Part shown: in pieces, positions 5,946-10,959 of the stretch
Layout: every line of letters starts with the position of its first letter
Position numbering within the stretch: the stretch's first letter is position 1
Assembly (NCBI GenBank): GCA_029987245.1
Contig: DALTWG010000054.1
Span: 1-10,959, forward strand
Origin: Methanocorpusculum sp.
GTDB taxonomy: Archaea > Halobacteriota > Methanomicrobia > Methanomicrobiales > Methanocorpusculaceae
Reading direction: 5' to 3'
DNA: 10,959 nucleotides
Program-made: the position numbers and the translations under genes
Notes under the pieces: model-generated
What the model saw: only the letters and a program-made list of their open reading frames with translations
Told to the model about the DNA's origin: nothing
Database searches by the model: none

Positions 5946-5973
5946 TTCCACTCGAAACAAAGGGGTTATATAC
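5946..5973 (+). promoter_or_regulatory. hel308 promoter: 21-bp conserved element joined to a TATA box
   Basis: The element at 5946-5966 begins TTCCACTCGAAACAAAGG and ends GGT; its last T opens the TATA box TTATATA (about 5966-5972). The TATA box is centred about 20 bases before the ATG at 5989, giving a short or absent leader. The GGGT-TATAT-ACCC stretch (5963-5975) is itself a dyad over the TATA box. The same 21 bases occur exactly, inverted, at 10632-10652. A perfect 21-base match within 11 kb is not expected by chance, so the element is probably a shared activator or operator site rather than only BRE plus TATA. Confidence 0.6.
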
Positions 5974-5988
5974 CCGAAGGGTTTTATC

Positions 5989-8313
5989 ATGAAACTGAGT
6001 TCAGTTGACATCCCGATTGCCTTGCGCGACGCATATTGCGCCGCAGGCATTGAAGAGCTCTACCCCCCGCAGGAAAAGTGCATTGAATCAGGTCTTTTAG
6101 AGCGCAAAAATATTCTGGCTGCAATTCCCACGGCATCCGGAAAAACCATCATCGCCGAGATGGCGATGCACAAGGAAATAGAGCGGGGCGGAAAGTGTCT
6201 CTATATTGTGCCGCTGAAAGCGCTTGCCGCGGAAAAGTATGACGACTTTGCCTCGAAAAACTCAGTGAAGGTAGGCATTGCAACAGGCGACCCGGACCAG
6301 CGCGATGAATATCTGGGGCGCTATGATATTATTGTCGCCACCTCGGAAAAAACCGATTCGCTTCTGCGCAACAAAGCCGGATGGCTCAAATCGGTTTCAC
6401 TTTTAGTCGTTGACGAGATTCATCTGATAGGAGACGAGTCGCGCGGCGCCACGCTTGAGATGGTGATTGCAAAACTGCGCATGCAAAATCCCGATATGCA
6501 GATTATCGGCCTTTCAGCAACGATGGGAAATCCTGAAAGCCTTGCCAAATGGCTGGATGCAGAGCTTATCACCAGTGAGTGGCGTCCGGTGGATTTGAAA
6601 GAGGGTGTGTATAACGGCGGGGCAATTCATTTTCACGGAAGCGAGCGGGTTGTGCCCGCGGTCCGCAAAGACGATGACCTGAACCTGATGCTGGACACTA
6701 TCGAAGAGGGCGGTCAGTGTCTGGTGTTTGTCTCGTCCCGGCGCTCGGCAGAGGCATATGCAAAGCGGGCGGCTGCAGCGCTGAAAAAATCCAGCCCCGC
6801 CCTGGATGCATATGCAGACATTATCGAGAAAGCGGACGCAACCAATTCCGGAAAGGTGCTCGCAGCATCGGTTCGAAACGGGGCCGCATTCCACCACGCG
6901 GGGCTGCCAAGAGCAGCCCGCGCCGCGGTGGAAGAGGGGTTCAGAAAAGGAGAGATTGCAGTAATTTCATCCACCCCGACGCTTGCAGCCGGTCTCAACC
7001 TCCCTGCCCGGCGCGTAATTATCCGGGATTATACAAGGTATGAAGCAGGAATAGGCGCATCAAAAATTCCTGTCATGGAATACCGGCAGATGGCAGGCCG
7101 TGCCGGAAGACCGCGGCTTGACCCCTACGGGGAGGCGGTCCTGATTGCAAAGGAAAAAGAGGATGTTGACACACTCTTTGAAGAGTTCATCGATGCACCT
7201 GCAGAAGACATCAACTCGCAGTGCAAAAGCCAGAAGGAACTGCAGACCCACCTGCTCGCGCTTATCACCTCCGGATTTGCCCGCACCTTCGATGAAGTCA
7301 GTGCCTTTATGGAACGCACTTTTTATGTAAGCCAGAAAAAAGTGCACCGGAGTTTTGACGACCATGTTGCCCATGCAATTGCCTATCTGAAAAAAGCGGG
7401 CATGATAGAGATTTCCGGCAATGACCTCACGCCGACCATCTTCGGCGCCCTTTCCTCGCGGCTGTATCTGCATCCGAAATCCGCAACCATGATAAAAGAG
7501 GCGCTCGAAGAGCGGGCAAAGCAGGAAAGTGAGCGCTCTGGCGAAAGAGAGGGAGAGCTGGAAAGCGAACAAAGCGGATTTTCCAATTTTGGCATGCTGC
7601 ATCTTTTGTGCATGACGCCTGACATGTTCCGGTTTTATCTGAAAACCTCAGACGAGCGGTTTGTTGACCAGGTTCTGCGCGAGCGCGCCGAAGAACTTTT
7701 CACCGAGGATTTGTCCGAGGAGTTTTTTGCCGCGATAAAAACCGCCCTTGTTGTTGAATACTGGATTGACGAAGTAAATGAAGATACAATTGCAGACACC
7801 TTCGGCGTTGGAACAGGAGATATCCATGCAGTAGTGGAAAATCTCAAATGGCTGATGCATGCAGGAGTCCGCATCGCAGAAGAGTTTACCCCCGGATTTG
7901 CAGAGGATATGAAAAAACTCGAAGTCCGGCTTGCAAACGGCATCAAAGAGGAACTTATTCCTCTGGTCTCGCTCAAGGGAATCGGCCGTGTGCGCGCAAG
8001 GCGGCTTTTCAACCGGGGTTACACCGAACCGGAAAAACTCCTGCAGGGAAATAAATCTGAAATTGTAAGTATTTTAGGAACTGCCCTCACCGAAAAAATA
8101 TTTGCGCAGGGCGGAAAAGAAAGCCGGGACAAAAGCCGGAGGAAAACCCGCGCCCCTTCGGTTCCGCTCGAAAATGATGAGAGTGAGAAGGAAAAAAGAG
8201 ATAGAGAAGAGGAAAAGGAAGTTGGCGAAGAGCCGGTCGAAAAAACCGGGCCGCTGAAAAAAGAAAAGAAAGAGAGAAAGCCCCAGGCAACCCTTTTTGA
8301 TTTCGGAGGATAA
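5989..8313 (+). CDS. hel308: Hel308-type superfamily 2 DNA helicase with PIP-box tail
   Basis: A 774-aa Ski2-like helicase. Q-motif region LYPPQEK (24-30); Walker A AIPTASGKT (45-53); PLKALAAEKY (75-84); VATSEKTDSLLR (116-127); motif II DEIH (142-145); motif III SAT (176-178); motif IV LVFVSSRR (245-252); motif V TPTLAAGLNLPA (329-340); motif VI QMAGRAGRP (367-375). A winged helix and the ratchet domain follow, with GMLHLLCMTPDM at 535-546, then the helix-hairpin-helix domain SLKGIGRVRARRLF (661-674). Hel308 unwinds lagging strands at stalled forks, 3'-5', and restrains recombination. Two additions stand out: a charged insert at about 507-530, and a low-complexity K/E/R tail from residue 710 ending in QATLFDFGG (766-774), a good match to the PCNA-interacting Qxx(L)xxF motif. 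Cgi121 follows after 5 bases. Confidence 0.92.
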   Translation: MKLSSVDIPIALRDAYCAAGIEELYPPQEKCIESGLLERKNILAAIPTASGKTIIAEMAMHKEIERGGKCLYIVPLKALAAEKYDDFASKNSVKVGIATGDPDQRDEYLGRYDIIVATSEKTDSLLRNKAGWLKSVSLLVVDEIHLIGDESRGATLEMVIAKLRMQNPDMQIIGLSATMGNPESLAKWLDAELITSEWRPVDLKEGVYNGGAIHFHGSERVVPAVRKDDDLNLMLDTIEEGGQCLVFVSSRRSAEAYAKRAAAALKKSSPALDAYADIIEKADATNSGKVLAASVRNGAAFHHAGLPRAARAAVEEGFRKGEIAVISSTPTLAAGLNLPARRVIIRDYTRYEAGIGASKIPVMEYRQMAGRAGRPRLDPYGEAVLIAKEKEDVDTLFEEFIDAPAEDINSQCKSQKELQTHLLALITSGFARTFDEVSAFMERTFYVSQKKVHRSFDDHVAHAIAYLKKAGMIEISGNDLTPTIFGALSSRLYLHPKSATMIKEALEERAKQESERSGEREGELESEQSGFSNFGMLHLLCMTPDMFRFYLKTSDERFVDQVLRERAEELFTEDLSEEFFAAIKTALVVEYWIDEVNEDTIADTFGVGTGDIHAVVENLKWLMHAGVRIAEEFTPGFAEDMKKLEVRLANGIKEELIPLVSLKGIGRVRARRLFNRGYTEPEKLLQGNKSEIVSILGTALTEKIFAQGGKESRDKSRRKTRAPSVPLENDESEKEKRDREEEKEVGEEPVEKTGPLKKEKKERKPQATLFDFGG

Positions 8314-8318
8314 CAACC

Positions 8319-8801
8319 ATGCTGTATTCAGGAAAAATTACCACAGACAACACAAAAGAAACGATTGCAGAGATAAACCGCATTGCAGACGAAACAGACT
8401 CCTGCATTGTTTTGCTGGACGCAAAAAAAACTGCCGGAAAGGCACATATAGAGTGTGCGCTTGCACATGCAAAGCGCGCCTTTGCCGAAAAGAAAAATAT
8501 CGCGCGCACGCTTTCCATGGAAATTTTACTCTACGTCTCAGCACAGAGGCAGTGTTCGCTTGCGCCGCGCTTCGGACTTCATGAAGGAGAAAATTTTGTC
8601 TATGTCCTGATTGAGGGAGGCGATGAAAAAACAGCCTTTGCAAAACTTGCACAGCTGATTGAAGATGCACCGGCGGTGTGCGCTTCAGTTAATACACTGA
8701 AAAAAGAATTCGGCATCACCGATGCGGAACTGGAAATCACCGGCGAAGACCGGATTGCAGAACTGGTGTGCGAGCGGGTTGCTTTAATGGAGGTCCGCTA
8801 A
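8319..8801 (+). CDS. cgi121: KEOPS complex subunit Cgi121
   Basis: A 160-aa protein with the Cgi121 signature: AHAKRAFAEKKNIARTLSME (49-68) followed by ILLYVSAQRQ (69-78), where family members usually have YxSGxRQI. KEOPS (Kae1, Bud32, Cgi121, Pcc1) makes N6-threonylcarbamoyladenosine at position 37 of ANN-decoding tRNAs; Cgi121 recruits tRNA through its 3' CCA end and binds Bud32. GGAGGA at 8305-8310, in the last codons of hel308, stands 8 bases before the ATG, and the gap between the genes is 5 bases, so the two are cotranscribed. The sequence is full length with no lesions. Kae1, Bud32 and Pcc1 are not in this window. Confidence 0.9.
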   Translation: MLYSGKITTDNTKETIAEINRIADETDSCIVLLDAKKTAGKAHIECALAHAKRAFAEKKNIARTLSMEILLYVSAQRQCSLAPRFGLHEGENFVYVLIEGGDEKTAFAKLAQLIEDAPAVCASVNTLKKEFGITDAELEITGEDRIAELVCERVALMEVR

Positions 8802-8825
8802 ATAATAACAGAGTCCGGTAACAAA

Positions 8826-9842
8826 ATGAAAAAACTGATAATTATCGTCCTGATTCTTCTCGTTTGCGCAACCGTCGGCGGAGTCCTCCTGATTTTAAAA
8901 AATCCGGGAGGGATGTTTGATTCCTATCCGGAAATTATTCTGCCGGAAACAGACTGCAAAACGCAGACTGTTGCAATTGAGTTTCCGTTTGAAAGCAGCA
9001 CGGTAAAAGGCTCGGTTGATTTGGAACTTGCACCCTATTACGGTGCACAGAACGCGGAAAAATCGGCTCATCTCTACGGGGAATCAGCAAAGAACAATGA
9101 CTGGATGAAAAATTATTATCTTGCGGTAACAAACGACCCGGCGCTTTTTGATGTCTACAGCAAACTCACCGGATTTTTCCAAAACTATGCAGCGGCGCAT
9201 AATCTGGATGATGATGAATACATTGAAATGGTAACTGCGTATGTACAAAACATTCCTTACAAGACCATCGGCGTAAACACCAAGTTCCCGGTTGAAACAG
9301 TGATTGACAACTGGGGAGACTGTGATGATAAAAGCACGCTTCTTGCAGGGCTTCTTTCCTGTGCGGGTTTTGATACGGCGCTTTTGAGTTACCCTGACCA
9401 TATGACCTGTGCGGTGAAAACCGACCGCGGCGTCTATGTACCGGTTGAAACTACGGCGGTTATGTTTATCGGCGATACTTCCGGGTCGAATGCTTCCGGA
9501 GGGATTGATTTAACCAGTCCGCTGGATATGTACAAAATAGGTGAGGGAACGAAAGTCTATGGGTCATATGATGAGGTGGAAAAGATTCTGCAGGCTGAGA
9601 AGAAACTTACTGCAAAAATGGAAAGCATTGAAACCGAACTGGAAAATCTGGATAAACTGATGGACGAGCAGAAAAGAAAAATCGATGCAGGTGACAGGGC
9701 GCTTGTTTTGGCATATAATAAAAATGTCAATGTATACAACGGGTATGTGGAAGAATACAATGCGGCGGGAAAACTTATCAAGCGGATTTACAGTGAAGGA
9801 TACAACCGTAAAGGAGTGTATGAAGCGGTAAAAAGTGTGTGA
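8826..9842 (+). CDS. Membrane-anchored transglutaminase-like protein
   Basis: A 338-aa protein with a single N-terminal membrane segment (about 4-24) after MKK. The cysteine at 14 lacks a proper lipobox, so a signal anchor is more likely than a lipoprotein. The rest should lie outside the cell. The transglutaminase/cysteine-protease triad is readable: C166 in NWGDCDDKSTLLAGLL, H192 in PDHMTCAV, and E208 in YVPVETT in place of the usual Asp. It resembles archaeal transglutaminase-like proteins of the DUF553 kind; the activity may be peptidase or crosslinking. Residues about 250-320 are rich in K, E, L and Q with heptad character and form a probable coiled coil. It starts 24 bases after cgi121, without an obvious Shine-Dalgarno, and may be read through from the hel308-cgi121 unit. 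It converges on the GNAT gene with an 8-base gap. Confidence 0.75.
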   Translation: MKKLIIIVLILLVCATVGGVLLILKNPGGMFDSYPEIILPETDCKTQTVAIEFPFESSTVKGSVDLELAPYYGAQNAEKSAHLYGESAKNNDWMKNYYLAVTNDPALFDVYSKLTGFFQNYAAAHNLDDDEYIEMVTAYVQNIPYKTIGVNTKFPVETVIDNWGDCDDKSTLLAGLLSCAGFDTALLSYPDHMTCAVKTDRGVYVPVETTAVMFIGDTSGSNASGGIDLTSPLDMYKIGEGTKVYGSYDEVEKILQAEKKLTAKMESIETELENLDKLMDEQKRKIDAGDRALVLAYNKNVNVYNGYVEEYNAAGKLIKRIYSEGYNRKGVYEAVKSV

Positions 9843-9850
9843 GCCGGGTT

Positions 9851-10348
9851 CTACACCTGACATTCCATTACATAATCATCCATAACAAATACGCTGCCGA
9901 TATCAGTTGTTTCATCCCGTATTTTTGTAAATCCAAGCCGGTGATAGGCTTCAATTGAACCGGAGTTTCCTTTGTTTACCGTAAGGCGGACTGCAGGAAG
10001 GTTCGCTTCTTTTGCAACTTCCCGGATGAAGATGAGGGCATCCGATGCAAGTCCTTTGCGTCTGAAGTCTTTGTCAACATAGAGTTTGGATAAGAACAGA
10101 TAATGCTCTTTGGGACGCGGAACAATTCCAAAGTAGCCTGCGGTTTTTCCATCATGGCAGATGAAATAGTATGCATAACCTTCTTTGAGCTGGGTTTTAA
10201 TTGCAGATTCTGACTGATATTTTTCAATCATATAGGAGACTTGTGCTGCTCCGATTAAAGAGGTGTAGTGTTCAGTCCAGATTTTTTCGGCAAGAGCAGC
10301 AAGTGTCGGGAGGTCTTCCGGTTGTACCGGGACGAATGAGGTAGTCAT
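9851..10348 (-). CDS. GNAT-family N-acetyltransferase
   Basis: A 165-aa single-domain GNAT protein. Motif A is LSKLYVDKDFRRKGLASDAL (86-105), with the acetyl-CoA pyrophosphate-binding RRKGLA (96-101). Motif B is NKGNSGSIEAYHRLGF (125-140). The N-terminal IWTEHYTSLIG, YMIEKYQS and GYAYYF are common in a family of small-molecule or polyamine-type acetyltransferases, but the acceptor is not predictable. I chose the ATG at 10348 because GNAT similarity begins just after it. The frame is open back to a TTG at 10603, but that part is pyrimidine-rich and of unlikely composition. CTTATTAC (around 10374-10381 on minus) can serve as a TATA box giving a leaderless mRNA. Confidence 0.85.
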   Translation of the reverse strand: MTTSFVPVQPEDLPTLAALAEKIWTEHYTSLIGAAQVSYMIEKYQSESAIKTQLKEGYAYYFICHDGKTAGYFGIVPRPKEHYLFLSKLYVDKDFRRKGLASDALIFIREVAKEANLPAVRLTVNKGNSGSIEAYHRLGFTKIRDETTDIGSVFVMDDYVMECQV

Positions 10349-10764
10349 TGTATGTTGTTCTATTTGTTGTGTAAGGTAATAAGGATAGAGAATGGAATGA
10401 TGCAGTAAAAATGAAAAACTGGGGGTAATATTAATGATTGAGGATTGAAAGAGGGGGAGACTAAAAAGGGAGGGGGGATAGAGGATGATGATAAATTTAG
10501 TTATGATGATGTCATGATGATTTGTCAGACACATGTCAGACGATATTTGTAATGAAAAGTCATAAAGATGAAACGGGTTTTTGTATAATTTTAGAGAAAA
10601 CAAGTAACGGGTTTATAAGGAGATGTCCCCTACCCCTTTGTTTCGAGTGGAAAGTAAAAACAGCAGTCAGACGTCTGCCATAGGTTATTGTTCTTCTTCC
10701 AAGAATAACCAGGTCATATTTTTTGAATCATCGTTGTTTTGTTTCTTTTGCTTTTAATCTACTG
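10349..10764. other. Non-coding stretch with strong strand asymmetry
   Basis: No convincing gene. From about 10388 to 10500 the plus strand is strongly purine-rich, with G runs at 10424-10428, 10453-10457 and 10468-10477; the minus strand is thus pyrimidine-rich, which explains its stop-free reading frame upstream of the GNAT gene. TGTCAGAC occurs twice as a direct repeat with 11-bp spacing (10523-10530, 10534-10541). CAGACGTCTG is a perfect 10-bp palindrome at 10668-10677 and shares the CAGAC core. GGTTATT (10683-10689) and AATAACC (10704-10710) can form a hairpin. The 21-bp promoter element lies at 10632-10652. Confidence 0.6.
10612..10652 (-). promoter_or_regulatory. Minus-strand promoter with the 21-bp element shared with hel308
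   Basis: On the minus strand the element at 10652-10632 is identical over 21 bases to 5946-5966 in the hel308 promoter. Here 12 more bases separate it from the TATA box CTTATAAAC (10620-10612), whereas in the hel308 promoter the element runs straight into TATA. Transcription would start near 10588 and read leftwards toward the GNAT gene, giving a leader of about 240 bases, or a separate short RNA. The exact match is seen; promoter use is inferred. Confidence 0.45.
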
Positions 10765-10959
10765 TTACTTTGCTTCTTCTGTCTTTGTATTATTGCTGCT
10801 GTTTTCTTTTCTATTTTCGTTTCTCTGTTGCTTTTTCTTTTCTATTTTCGTTTCTCTGTTGTTGTTTTCTTTTCTATTTTTATTTCTCTGTTGCTTTTTC
10901 TTTTTCATTTTTATTTCTCTGTTGCTGTTTTCTTTTCTATTTTTATTTCTCTGTTGCTT
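10741..10959. repeat. Tandem repeat of about 31.5 bp (63-bp double unit), running off the right edge
   Basis: Starting near 10801 the T/C-rich block TTTTCTTTTCTATTTTCG followed by TTTCTCTGTTGCT recurs five times, with the first cytosine of each block at 10806, 10837, 10869, 10900 and 10932. The steps are 31, 32, 31 and 32, so the true unit is a 63-bp dimer. Two more degenerate units precede (10741-10769, 10770-10800). The array continues past the window. Most of it lies in a minus-strand reading frame. Confidence 0.8.
10765..10959 (-). CDS. C-terminal part of a Lys/Asn/Gln-rich repeat protein (5' end outside window)
   Basis: Reading the minus strand from the window edge (codon 10959-10957), 64 sense codons run to a TAA at 10765-10767. 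The peptide is made of 21-residue repeats: KQQRNKNRKEN, then N-R-E-x-K, then three or more lysines or glutamates, ending KTEEAK. The 63-bp DNA dimer is exactly 21 codons, so repeats stay in frame, while the other two frames hit TAA or TAG within the first units. On a purine-rich strand, where stops are common, this openness favours real coding. The product end would be highly charged, probably disordered or coiled-coil, possibly nucleic-acid- or surface-binding. Nothing upstream is visible, so no function is given; non-coding repeat DNA remains the alternative. Confidence 0.4.
   Translation of the reverse strand, partial: KQQRNKNRKENSNREIKMKKKKQQRNKNRKENNNRETKIEKKKQQRNENRKENSSNNTKTEEAK

Noticed and set aside
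10468..10477. G-quadruplex from the G runs at 10424-10477
   Set aside because: The runs are separated by loops of about 24 and 10 bases, and only three strong runs are present, so a stable quadruplex is unlikely.
10486..10545. C/D-box guide RNA suggested by repeated TGATGA on plus and CTGA on minus
   Set aside because: On plus, box C-like sequences have no CTGA downstream; on minus, two CTGA motifs lack a proper RTGATGA at the right distance. No kink-turn arrangement could be built.
10349..10603. N-terminal extension of the GNAT protein by 85 residues on the minus strand
   Set aside because: It starts at a TTG, is made mostly of F, I, L, S, P, H and Y, and lies in pyrimidine-rich DNA where stops are rare by composition. 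GNAT similarity begins after the ATG at 10348, which has its own TATA-like box.
10741..10959. CRISPR array
   Set aside because: Repeats are contiguous without unique spacers, are low in complexity, and no cas gene is visible.

Overview
The window reads as a chromosome segment of a euryarchaeal methanogen, most likely of the Methanomicrobiales (perhaps Methanocorpusculum-like). The reasons are a RIO1-type kinase next to an archaeal Pno1/Dim2-like double-KH protein, a Hel308 helicase next to the KEOPS subunit Cgi121, archaeal TATA boxes placed for leaderless or near-leaderless transcripts, and ATGA start/stop coupling. No tRNA, rRNA, IS element or CRISPR array was found. The taxon is inferred from gene content only.

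Layout. (1) 1-1342: a fold-type III PLP-dependent decarboxylase of the DAP/ornithine decarboxylase superfamily. (2) 1343-4272: an accessory region. A spacer with two perfect CTTAG-N3-CTAAG dyads precedes an AAA_14/DUF4143 ATPase, which overlaps an MBL-fold hydrolase (COG1237 type) by 4 bp. A bidirectional hairpin terminator separates these from a minus-strand cluster that looks decayed: a Fic protein whose whole catalytic domain is missing, an intact 51-aa small protein, and a paralogue of it with a one-base frameshift. (3) 4273-4514: a divergent regulatory spacer with two perfect TTGWACAG-N12-CTGTWCAA inverted repeats and an extra half-site, between the fic remnant and rio1. (4) 4515-8801: information processing. 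RIO1 kinase and KH protein (small-subunit ribosome maturation) are followed by Hel308, which has its own promoter and carries a charged C-terminal tail ending in a PCNA-binding (PIP) motif, and by Cgi121 (t6A tRNA modification). (5) 8826-9842: a membrane-anchored transglutaminase-like protein with a C-terminal coiled coil, convergent with a minus-strand GNAT acetyltransferase (9851-10348). (6) 10349-10959: a non-coding stretch with strong purine/pyrimidine strand asymmetry, an exact inverted copy of a 21-bp element from the hel308 promoter, and at the right edge the repeat-rich C-terminus of a minus-strand gene entering the window (63-bp repeats, 21 residues each).

No complete new defence system is visible. 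The best leads are the dyad array in front of rio1, the gutted fic with its tandem small genes, the 21-bp element shared by two promoters, the PIP-tailed Hel308 coupled to Cgi121, and the frame-alternating repeat protein at the edge.
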